From UBA1227 sp964539045 (GTDB lineage Bacteria; Bacillota; Clostridia; Oscillospirales; Acutalibacteraceae): DNA of 38,876 bases. This document shows, piece by piece, positions 32,592-38,876 of the stretch (its first letter is position 1; each line of letters starts with the position of its first letter). The notes under the pieces were generated by a model that did no database searches, was not told the origin of the DNA, and saw only the letters and a program-made list of their open reading frames with translations. The position numbers and the translations under genes are program-made. Where the stretch lies: NCBI GenBank assembly GCA_964539045.1, contig CAZIHW010000008.1:1-38876 (forward strand), given 5' to 3'.

Positions 32592-32620
32592 ATTGTACAC
32601 CCATAGAATGGCGTTGTCAA
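32592..32620 (-). promoter_or_regulatory. Sigma-A promoter of glnN
   Basis: Minus-strand TTGACA (32615-32620), 17 bases, TACAAT (32592-32597). Confidence 0.85.
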
Positions 32621-32630
32621 CCCCTATTTT

Positions 32631-32664
32631 TGCAATTTTTAAAATTAAATCTTGCAAAATTGCA
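32631..32664. promoter_or_regulatory. Inverted repeat between the divergent glnN and glutamate synthase promoters
   Basis: TGCAATTTT (32631-32639) and AAAATTGCA (32656-32664) are perfectly complementary. The repeat lies between the two -35 boxes (32620 and 32675), a natural place for an operator serving both operons. This and the features on both sides account for the whole 460-base gap between glnN and the amidotransferase gene. Confidence 0.5.
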
Positions 32665-32674
32665 TTTTTTCATC

Positions 32675-32703
32675 TTGACAAACATCTGTCTTTTTAGTAA
32701 CAT
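32675..32703 (+). promoter_or_regulatory. Promoter of the split glutamate synthase operon
   Basis: TTGACA (32675-32680), 17 bases, TAACAT (32698-32703); the -10 is a moderate match. The transcript would start near 32710, just before the leader hairpin. Confidence 0.65.
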
Positions 32704-32721
32704 AATCTCAAACATGAGCAA

Positions 32722-32770
32722 AGGCGTTCATTTCAGTGCTGTATTCTGCGCTGAGATGGACGTCTTTTTT
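32722..32770 (+). terminator. Terminator-like hairpin in the glutamate synthase leader (probable attenuator)
   Basis: 32722-32739 (AGGCGTTCATTTCAGTGC) and 32748-32765 (GCGCTGAGATGGACGTCT) pair over all 18 positions, four as G-U, with an 8-base loop, followed by six T. It lies between promoter and first gene, 28 bases before the ATG at 32798. Confidence 0.82.
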
Positions 32771-32797
32771 ATGTACTTCAGAAAGGGAAGGATCATT

Positions 32798-33892
32798 ATG
32801 AAAATCGAAGGCCAAGTACGTATTCCATCCGGATGTGCAATAGCTGCCGTTATCTCCAAAGAAGGAAAGCGGATGTCCGGTGAGATGATTACCAACGCAA
32901 TGAAACCCATGCATGACAGATCAAACGGACTGGGTGGAGGATTTGCTGCGTACGGTATATATCCTGAATATAAGGACTTTTATGCATTACATATGTTTTT
33001 TGATGACCGCTCCACCAGAAAAGAATGCGAAGTTCTTTTGAAAGAGCGGTTTGAGATTGTAAAGTCTGAGATACTTCCTACCCGTAAAATCCCTGCCATA
33101 ACCGATGAACCGATAATCTGGAGATACTTCGTATCTCCCCTCAAATCTGAAGTAGCTTCAATGCAGGTTGATGAAAAAGAGTTCGTTGCAAGAACAGTAA
33201 TGAAAATAAACACAGAGATGAAAGGCGCATATGTTTTCTCCAGCGGAAAAAACATGGGTGCATTTAAAGCAGTAGGATATCCCGAAGACGTAGGCGTGTT
33301 CTACAAGCTTGAGGAGTATGAGGGATACTCGTGGACAGCACACGGCAGATATCCGACCAATACACCGGGATGGTGGGGCGGTGCCCACCCGTTTACACTG
33401 CTTGACTACTCAATAGTTCATAACGGAGAAATTTCATCTTACGATGCAAACAGACGCCATATAGAAACATTTGGTTACAAGTGTACTCTTCAAACCGACA
33501 CTGAGGTCATTACATATATAATGGACTATCTGATAAGACGTCAGGGACTGACCCTGGAAGAGGCGGCAAGCGTAATTGCGGCACCATTCTGGAGCACGAT
33601 TGACAACAAAACAGATTTAATAGATAAAAATAAACATATTTACCTTAGAACTTTGTTCCCGAGTCTTCTCATCACAGGTCCTTTTTCAATAGTATTCGGA
33701 TTTAACGGTGGGCTTATGGCGCTTAATGACAGACTTAAGCTTCGTTCTATGGTTGTCGGGGAAAAGGATGACAAAGTATTCATAGCAAGCGAAGAGGCAG
33801 CCATAAGAGTGATGGAGCCCGATGCAGAAAACATCTGGGCACCGGCCGGCGGAGAACCGGTCGTAATAAGAGTAAAGGAGGGTGCGTATTAA
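32798..33892 (+). CDS. Glutamate synthase, glutamine amidotransferase (class II) subunit
   Basis: 364 residues corresponding to the N-terminal domain of bacterial GltB, as a separate protein. The probable nucleophile is Cys13 in PSGCAIAAV, exposed after loss of a 12-residue propeptide. Class II amidotransferase landmarks include HGRYPTNTPGW, HNGEISSYDANRR and QTDTEVITYIMDYL. It releases ammonia from glutamine for the synthase protein encoded next. The ATG at 32798 with AAGGGAAGG upstream is the only start that follows the leader hairpin. The stop overlaps the next start by one base (TAATG). Confidence 0.88.
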   Translation: MKIEGQVRIPSGCAIAAVISKEGKRMSGEMITNAMKPMHDRSNGLGGGFAAYGIYPEYKDFYALHMFFDDRSTRKECEVLLKERFEIVKSEILPTRKIPAITDEPIIWRYFVSPLKSEVASMQVDEKEFVARTVMKINTEMKGAYVFSSGKNMGAFKAVGYPEDVGVFYKLEEYEGYSWTAHGRYPTNTPGWWGGAHPFTLLDYSIVHNGEISSYDANRRHIETFGYKCTLQTDTEVITYIMDYLIRRQGLTLEEAASVIAAPFWSTIDNKTDLIDKNKHIYLRTLFPSLLITGPFSIVFGFNGGLMALNDRLKLRSMVVGEKDDKVFIASEEAAIRVMEPDAENIWAPAGGEPVVIRVKEGAY

Positions 33893-35397
33893 TGGGCGTA
33901 GAATTTCTGTACCCTGAATTTGAAGTAATCCGCAATGAAAATCGCTGTATCACGTGCAGAGTTTGCGAGAGACAGTGTGCAAACGAAGTACACGCACTCG
34001 ATCCCGAACTCGGAATAATGATAAGCGACGAGTCAAAATGCGTAGATTGCCAGCGTTGCGTTTCACTTTGCCCTACAAGGGCATTAAAAATAGTAAAAAG
34101 TGACTGTCGCCTTCGCGAAAATGCAAACTGGAAAGACGAAACAATTAAAGAGATATACAAACAGGCAAACAGCGGAGGTGTGTTGCTCTCATCAATGGGT
34201 AACCCAAAGCCGTTCCCGGTTTATTGGGATAAGATTCTTATCAATGCATCACAGGTTACAAACCCGCCCATTGACCCGCTCCGTGAGCCTATGGAGACCA
34301 AAGTCTTCCTCGGAAAGAAACAGGGTAAGATTGAGCGCGACGAGAACGGAAATCTGAAATGCGATTTGCCGCCACAACTCGAGCTCTCGGTTCCCATCAT
34401 GTTTTCGGCCATGAGCTACGGTTCTATCAGTTATAACGCACATGCCTCCCTGGCCAGAGCCGCCACTGAGCTCGGTATCCTGTACAATACGGGTGAAGGT
34501 GGATTGCACGAAGACTTCTACTGCTACGGAGAAAATACGATAGTTCAGGTGGCATCCGGACGATTTGGTGTTTATGAGGACTACCTAAAGGCCGGAGCAG
34601 CTATAGAAATAAAAATGGGTCAGGGCGCAAAGCCGGGTATCGGCGGACATCTCCCGGGAACTAAAATCATCGGCGACGTATCCAGAACGAGAATGATACC
34701 TGAGGGAAGCGATGCTATATCTCCTGCCCCTCATCACGATATATATTCTATAGAGGATTTGAGACAACTTGTTTTTTCTCTCAAAGAGGCTACAGAGTAT
34801 AAAAAGCCTGTTATTGTAAAGGTTGCAGCCGTTCACAATATTGCCGCCATAGCAAGCGGAATTGCAAGAAGCGGCGCCGACATAATAGCTATAGACGGCT
34901 TCAGAGGGGGCACGGGTGCTGCTCCGACAAGGATTCGGGACAATGTCGGTATCCCTATAGAACTTGCCCTTGCGGCAGTTGACCAAAGGCTTCGCGACGA
35001 AGGTATCAGGAATAATGTTTCACTTGTTGTAGGCGGTAGTATAAGGAGCGCCTCCGATGTGGTAAAAGCTGTAGCTCTCGGTGCAGATGCGTGCTATATT
35101 GCCACAGCAGCCGTATTGGCTCTGGGTTGCCATCTTTGCCGTACGTGTCAATCAGGCAAATGCAACTGGGGCATAGCAACACAGCGCCCGGAGCTTGTGA
35201 AAAGGCTTAACCCTGATATCGGCAGCGAGCGTCTGGTAAACTTAGTCAGCGCATGGCAGCATGAGATAAAAGAACTAATGGGCGGAATGGGAATCAACTC
35301 AATAGAAGCACTTAGAGGAAACCGCCTCATGCTCCGCGGTATAGGATTGAGTGAAAAGGAACTTGAAATACTCGGTATTTACCATGCAGGAGAGTGA
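33892..35397 (+). CDS. Glutamate synthase, FMN/ferredoxin synthase subunit
   Basis: 501 residues. The N-terminal 65 residues are a 2[4Fe-4S] ferredoxin domain (Cys19, 22, 25, 29 and Cys50, 53, 56, 60). The rest is the FMN-binding TIM barrel of GltB: KMGQGAKPGIGGHLPG, DGFRGGTGAAPTRIRD and the [3Fe-4S]-type cysteines in CHLCRTCQSGKC (413-424). It reductively transfers ammonia to 2-oxoglutarate. The added ferredoxin domain is the archaeal-type layout and would feed electrons from the partner encoded next. The start overlaps the amidotransferase stop. Confidence 0.92.
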   Translation: MGVEFLYPEFEVIRNENRCITCRVCERQCANEVHALDPELGIMISDESKCVDCQRCVSLCPTRALKIVKSDCRLRENANWKDETIKEIYKQANSGGVLLSSMGNPKPFPVYWDKILINASQVTNPPIDPLREPMETKVFLGKKQGKIERDENGNLKCDLPPQLELSVPIMFSAMSYGSISYNAHASLARAATELGILYNTGEGGLHEDFYCYGENTIVQVASGRFGVYEDYLKAGAAIEIKMGQGAKPGIGGHLPGTKIIGDVSRTRMIPEGSDAISPAPHHDIYSIEDLRQLVFSLKEATEYKKPVIVKVAAVHNIAAIASGIARSGADIIAIDGFRGGTGAAPTRIRDNVGIPIELALAAVDQRLRDEGIRNNVSLVVGGSIRSASDVVKAVALGADACYIATAAVLALGCHLCRTCQSGKCNWGIATQRPELVKRLNPDIGSERLVNLVSAWQHEIKELMGGMGINSIEALRGNRLMLRGIGLSEKELEILGIYHAGE

Positions 35398-35402
35398 TAA
35401 GC

Positions 35403-35831
35403 ATGAAAAAAGTATATGTAAATGAAAAATGGTGCCTCGGTTGCCATTTGTGTGAATATAATTGTGCATTTGCAAACTCCGGTGAAACCGATATGGCCAA
35501 GGCATTAAAAGGAAAAACCATTTTCCCCAGGATTCATATAGAGGGCGATGACAATATATCTTTCGCAGTATCCTGCAGACATTGCACAGACCCCATATGC
35601 GTAAAGAGTTGCATAGCCGGAGCTCTTACCAAGGAAGACGGGGTGATTTGCGTTGATCAAAACAAGTGCGTGGGTTGCCTTACATGCGTATTGGTTTGCC
35701 CATTCGGCGCACTGTCGCCCGCAGAAGACGGCATTATGCAAAAATGCGAGCTCTGCCTGAAAAACACCTGTGGTGAACCCGCCTGCGTAAAGGGTTGCCC
35801 TAACAAAGCAATAGTATATGAAGAGAGGTGA
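35403..35831 (+). CDS. Four-cluster 4Fe-4S ferredoxin (HycB/DmsB-like electron carrier)
   Basis: 142 residues containing about 17 cysteines in four clusters: CLGCHLCEYNC (11-21), CRHCTDPICVKSC (58-70), CVGCLTCVLVCP (89-100) and CELCLKNTCGEPACVKGCP (115-133). This is the electron-transfer subunit pattern of HycB, CooF and DmsB. Placed between the synthase and the FAD oxidoreductase, it probably carries electrons between them. AGGAG lies 10 bases before the ATG at 35403; the frame could start at GTG 35394, inside the previous gene. It overlaps the next frame only in the ribosome-site region. Confidence 0.9.
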   Translation: MKKVYVNEKWCLGCHLCEYNCAFANSGETDMAKALKGKTIFPRIHIEGDDNISFAVSCRHCTDPICVKSCIAGALTKEDGVICVDQNKCVGCLTCVLVCPFGALSPAEDGIMQKCELCLKNTCGEPACVKGCPNKAIVYEER

Positions 35832-35836
35832 GGGTA

Positions 35837-37084
35837 ATGAAAAAGTTTATCATAGTAGGAAACGGTGTGGCTGCAGCAGGGTGCATAGAGGGTATTCGAA
35901 GCATCGACTCAGAGAGTGAAATCACCGTTATTTCCGAAGAAAAGTACCCTGTTTATTGCCGTCCTCTGATTTCATACTACCTTGAGGGCAGAACCGATCT
36001 TGAGCGAATGAATTACCGATCGGAACAATTTTATGAAGAAATGAATTGCAAGGTTATATACGGAAGAAAAGCCGTAAAAATCAATAGCACAGAAAAGAAC
36101 GTGGAACTCGACGACGGTTCCGCACTCCCCTATTCTTCCGTTTGCGTTGCAACCGGGTCGTCCCCTTTCGTACCACCGTTCAAAGGGCTTGATACAGTGG
36201 AAAACAAATTCCCTTTTATGACAATAGACGATACCCTCGCTTTGGAAAATGCCATAACACCCGAATCAAAGGTTCTTATAATCGGCGCCGGCCTGATAGG
36301 ACTGAAGTGTGCCGAAGGCTTACGTGGAAGAGTTTCAAAAATCACTGTATGCGATTTGGCGGACCGAGTGCTGTCGAGCATTCTCGATAACGATTGTGCC
36401 TCTATAGTTAAGTCACACTTAGAGGCAAACGGAATTGAGTTCATTTTGGGTGACAGCGCCGATAGTTTTGAGAAGACCACCGCCAAAATGAAGAGCGGAA
36501 AAACAGTTGAATTCGACATACTCGTCCTGGCTGTAGGCGTGCGCGCCAACATATCTTTGATAAGTGAAGCCGGGGGCAAAGTAAATAAAGGTATCGTAGT
36601 AAATACTAAAATGGAAACTTCAATTCCCGGTATATATTCCGCAGGCGACTGCACTGAAGGGTATGATATAACCTGCGGTAAGAATCGCGTTCTGGCAATT
36701 CTTCCAAATGCCTATATGCAAGGCAGGTGTGCAGGCGAAAATATGGCCGGTCTGGAAAATGTATTCGATAAAGCCATGCCTATGAACTCAATCGGCTTCT
36801 TCGGACTTCATATTATGACCGCCGGTTCATATTACGGGGAAACTGATGGAGGCGAACTCTACGAAGAGAGAAGTGACGGCAAACTCAAGAGGTTATTCAC
36901 AAGGGATGGTATTCTTACAGGATTCATACTTGTCGGAGGGGTAGAACGCGCCGGTATATACACATCATTAATTCGCGAAAAAACACCGCTTGAAACCATT
37001 GATTTTGAGATGCTCAAAAAAGTGGCAACGTCATATGCTTTTTCTCCTGAGACGCGTAGAAAAAAGTTCGGAGGTGTGATATAA
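35837..37084 (+). CDS. NAD(P)/FAD-dependent oxidoreductase of the glutamate synthase operon
   Basis: 415 residues of the two-dinucleotide-binding-domain flavoprotein family. The FAD motif is IIVGNGVAAAGC at the N-terminus, the NAD(P) motif VLIIGAGLIGLKCAEGL lies near residue 148, and the C-terminal FAD motif is PGIYSAGDCTE. Relatives include the N-terminal part of NirB and rubredoxin reductases. It is not a GltD homologue in layout, since it lacks an N-terminal Fe-S domain, but its position suggests it replaces GltD by passing NAD(P)H electrons to the ferredoxin. GAGGTGAGGG precedes the ATG. Confidence 0.87.
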   Translation: MKKFIIVGNGVAAAGCIEGIRSIDSESEITVISEEKYPVYCRPLISYYLEGRTDLERMNYRSEQFYEEMNCKVIYGRKAVKINSTEKNVELDDGSALPYSSVCVATGSSPFVPPFKGLDTVENKFPFMTIDDTLALENAITPESKVLIIGAGLIGLKCAEGLRGRVSKITVCDLADRVLSSILDNDCASIVKSHLEANGIEFILGDSADSFEKTTAKMKSGKTVEFDILVLAVGVRANISLISEAGGKVNKGIVVNTKMETSIPGIYSAGDCTEGYDITCGKNRVLAILPNAYMQGRCAGENMAGLENVFDKAMPMNSIGFFGLHIMTAGSYYGETDGGELYEERSDGKLKRLFTRDGILTGFILVGGVERAGIYTSLIREKTPLETIDFEMLKKVATSYAFSPETRRKKFGGVI

Positions 37085-37085
37085 T

Positions 37086-37808
37086 ATGGACTTAATTAAT
37101 GCTAAAGAGCTTGGTTATAAAGAACTTAATGATAAGCTCCGCAAAGCAGATAAAGCTTGTAAAATCGAAAACTGCTGCGGACAACGTTTCATCGCCGCCG
37201 GCATGTCTGAAAAGACAATTACGATAGACGGCGTTCCGGGCAACGCTCTCGGAGCATATCTCAACGGTGCATCAATAACTGTAAATGCAAATGCACAGGA
37301 TGCCGTCGGAGATACAATGAACGATGGCGAAATAGTAATTCACGGTAACATAGGCGACGCCGCCGGTTATGCTATGCGCGGTGGCAGAATATATGTTAAA
37401 AGCAATGGCGGATACCGTGCCGGCATCCACATGAAAGAATACAAAGAAAAAGTGCCGGTCATGGTCATCGGCGGTGTTGTCGGAAGCTTCTTGGGAGAGT
37501 ACCAGGCCGGCGGAATCATAATAGTTCTGGGCCTTGATTCTCAGGGCAAAAAGATTGTGGGAAATTTCCCGTGTACAGGCATGCACGGCGGAAAGATGTA
37601 CATCAGGAGCGACTGCAAAGACATTCTTCTTCCGCCGCAAATAACGGCCCGTGCAGCCGAAAAGGAAGATCTGGAAGACATAAAAGAATACTTAATGAGA
37701 TACTGCGATTTATTCAAATGTGATATAGACGAAATTTTAAGCGTACCTTTTACCGTTATCACTCCTGACAGCAAAAGCCCATACAAGCAGATGTATGTTG
37801 CCAACTGA
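37086..37808 (+). CDS. Glutamate synthase, GXGXG (C-terminal alpha subunit) domain protein
   Basis: 240 residues matching the right-handed beta-helix that ends bacterial GltB, again as a separate protein. Repeated Gly-rich turns are visible: GVPGNALGAYLNGASITV, DAVGDTMNDGEIVIHGN and GDAAGYAMRGGRIYVK. The domain is structural in GOGAT, lining the channel between the amidotransferase and synthase sites. A C-terminal tail of about 50 residues (EKEDLEDIKEYLMRYC onward) is an extra helical piece. GGAGGTG precedes the ATG, one base after the previous stop. Confidence 0.92.
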   Translation: MDLINAKELGYKELNDKLRKADKACKIENCCGQRFIAAGMSEKTITIDGVPGNALGAYLNGASITVNANAQDAVGDTMNDGEIVIHGNIGDAAGYAMRGGRIYVKSNGGYRAGIHMKEYKEKVPVMVIGGVVGSFLGEYQAGGIIIVLGLDSQGKKIVGNFPCTGMHGGKMYIRSDCKDILLPPQITARAAEKEDLEDIKEYLMRYCDLFKCDIDEILSVPFTVITPDSKSPYKQMYVAN

Positions 37809-37854
37809 TGTCACTGTGTTACCGGTAAGCATCAAAAAGAAAGACGGTGAAGTA

Positions 37855-38876
37855 ATGAAGTATTCAAAACAAGAGGTTCTCCAATATGTGCAGGAGGAAG
37901 ATGTAAAGTTTATTCGTCTCGCCTTTTGCGATGTATTCGGAAAACAGAAAAACATCTCCATTATGCCCGAAGAGTTGCCCCGTGCTTTTGAATATGGAAT
38001 AGCCTTTGACGCTTCTGCCATCGATGGGTTCGGTGATGAAAGCCATTCGGATTTATTATTACACCCGGATCCGAACACTCTTATTGCCCTCCCCTGGAGG
38101 CCCGAGCACGGAAAGGTTGTTCGTATGTTCAGCTACATAACCTATCCCGATGGCAGACCTTTTGAGCGCGACACCCGATATCTTCTTCAACAAGTGATCG
38201 AACATGCGAAAAATGCGGGTTATCGTTTTGAATTCGGAGCAGAACAGGAATTTTACCTGTTCTGTCTGGATGAAAACGGCAACCCTACGGATAAAACTTA
38301 TGATGAGGCCGGATATATGGATATTGCCCCCGAGGACAAAGGGGAAAATATAAGGCGCGAAATATGTCTGATGCTTGAGCAAATGGGTATTCGCCCGGAA
38401 AGCTCCCATCATGAGGAGGGTCCTGGTCAGAACGAGATAGACTTCAGGTATTCAGATCCGCTGACAGCTGCCGATAATACGATAACCTTCCAAACGGTTG
38501 TTAAAACCGTTGCCCACAGAAACGGTCTCCACGCAGACTTCGGAGCCAAGCCTATCGATGATAAGCCCGGAAACGGATTCCACATAAACATATCGGTAAA
38601 ATCGGAAGATGGTAAGGATCATCTTCCCCATATCATCTCAGGCATACTTGATAAGGTGTGCGATATAACTGTATTTTTAAACCCGAACGAAGACTCATAT
38701 AAACGCTTCGGCAAGAAAAAGGCGCCGGGATATGTAACCTGGTCAAGAGAGAACAGATCACCGCTTTTGAGAATACCTGCCGCAGTCGGAGAATACAGAC
38801 GAGCAGAACTCCGCTCTCCCGATCCGGGTGCAAATCCGTACCTTGCATTTGCATTGATAATTTATGCCTGTCTTTA
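37855..38876 (+). CDS. glnA: Glutamine synthetase type I family protein (partial, C-terminus beyond the right edge)
   Basis: 340 codons are visible. N-terminal landmarks match GS I (VKFIRLAFCDVFGKQKNISI, FDASAIDGF, ALPWRPEHGKVVRM), as do the Glu ligands FGAEQEFYLF, EEGPGQNEIDFR, ENRSPLLRIP and RRAELRSPDPGANPYLAFAL. One deviation: the ATP-site block usually written GSGMHVHxS reads GNGFHINIS, so the second His is Asn; it may be a true GS or a gamma-glutamyl ligase of the same fold. The ATG at 37855 has GGTGA upstream; an ATG at 37808 is stopped after six codons. It lies 46 bases after the GXGXG gene in the same operon. Confidence 0.88.
   Translation, partial: MKYSKQEVLQYVQEEDVKFIRLAFCDVFGKQKNISIMPEELPRAFEYGIAFDASAIDGFGDESHSDLLLHPDPNTLIALPWRPEHGKVVRMFSYITYPDGRPFERDTRYLLQQVIEHAKNAGYRFEFGAEQEFYLFCLDENGNPTDKTYDEAGYMDIAPEDKGENIRREICLMLEQMGIRPESSHHEEGPGQNEIDFRYSDPLTAADNTITFQTVVKTVAHRNGLHADFGAKPIDDKPGNGFHINISVKSEDGKDHLPHIISGILDKVCDITVFLNPNEDSYKRFGKKKAPGYVTWSRENRSPLLRIPAAVGEYRRAELRSPDPGANPYLAFALIIYACL

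Noticed and set aside
32338..32797. Known glutamine riboswitch (glnA or downstream-peptide RNA)
   Set aside because: The conserved core of those cyanobacterial-type RNAs is not visible.
36130..36654. 174-codon minus-strand open frame inside the FAD oxidoreductase gene
   Set aside because: It is antisense to the conserved NAD(P)-binding domain; its hydrophobic/Ser-rich composition is what a reversed flavoprotein frame gives.
1..38876. Mobile element or genomic island boundaries
   Set aside because: I found no transposase, integrase, terminal inverted repeats with target duplications, or attachment site; the gene content on the right is core metabolism.

Overview
The window reads as AT-rich chromosomal DNA from a strictly anaerobic member of the Clostridia (Bacillota); I cannot resolve the genus. 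The evidence is strong GGAGG-type ribosome sites, frequent TTG starts, sigma-A-like promoters, a T-box leader, glutamine synthetase III, meso-DAP dehydrogenase, an Fe-S type PurF, several ferredoxin-like and radical SAM proteins, and a two-gene minimal SUF-like Fe-S assembly system. I see no transposase, integrase, phage gene, tRNA, rRNA or CRISPR array.

Layout. 1-8.5 kb is accessory: a membrane-anchored alpha/beta hydrolase (cut by the left edge), a GNAT acetyltransferase, a membrane-bound XRE regulator, a metallo-beta-lactamase-fold hydrolase, a second alpha/beta hydrolase followed by a two-gene ABC-2 type transporter, a zinc-ribbon/ArsC-like pair and an EFR1-type flavodoxin-ferredoxin. 8.5-11.7 kb (minus strand) is ddh, DUF554, a YhcC-like radical SAM protein and a methyltransferase. 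11.9-13.5 kb (plus) is a response regulator/HD-GYP protein with an Hpt protein. 13.5-16.2 kb (minus) is an acyltransferase, DUF3783, a PflX-like radical SAM protein and a zinc-ribbon protein. 16.3-18.9 kb (minus) is mrp-smsC-smsB behind a consensus promoter. 18.9-21.4 kb holds tadA, a CPBP protease and a patatin. 21.5-28.4 kb (minus) is a tight operon, T-box(Asn)-asnB-pyrG-purF-dapF-dapL. 28.5-32.6 kb (minus) is glnN (GS III) followed by an Amt-PII fusion. 32.6 kb to the right edge (plus) is a split glutamate synthase operon: amidotransferase, FMN/ferredoxin synthase domain, four-cluster ferredoxin, FAD oxidoreductase, GXGXG domain, and a GS type I family gene cut by the right edge.

How it fits together. 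The right-hand 17 kb is a nitrogen-assimilation locus. Amt-PII brings in and senses ammonium, GS III (and perhaps the GS I-like protein) make glutamine, the split GOGAT recycles glutamine to glutamate, and AsnB, CTP synthase and PurF are the glutamine consumers. DapF/DapL use glutamate as amino donor for the lysine/cell-wall precursor meso-DAP, which Ddh can also make directly from ammonium.

The most interesting signal is regulatory. The divergent glnN and glutamate synthase operons each start with a leader containing a strong terminator-like hairpin before the first gene. Three hairpins in these leaders share a motif near GCAARGRYGTYTT..AGTG. The glnN leader also carries four tandem 12-bp repeats, and an inverted repeat sits midway between the two promoters. 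This suggests coordinated transcription attenuation of nitrogen assimilation. Other loose structures are a 28-bp element present twice, 13 kb apart, a 4x20-bp tandem repeat after dapL, and a 3x12-bp repeat in front of ddh.
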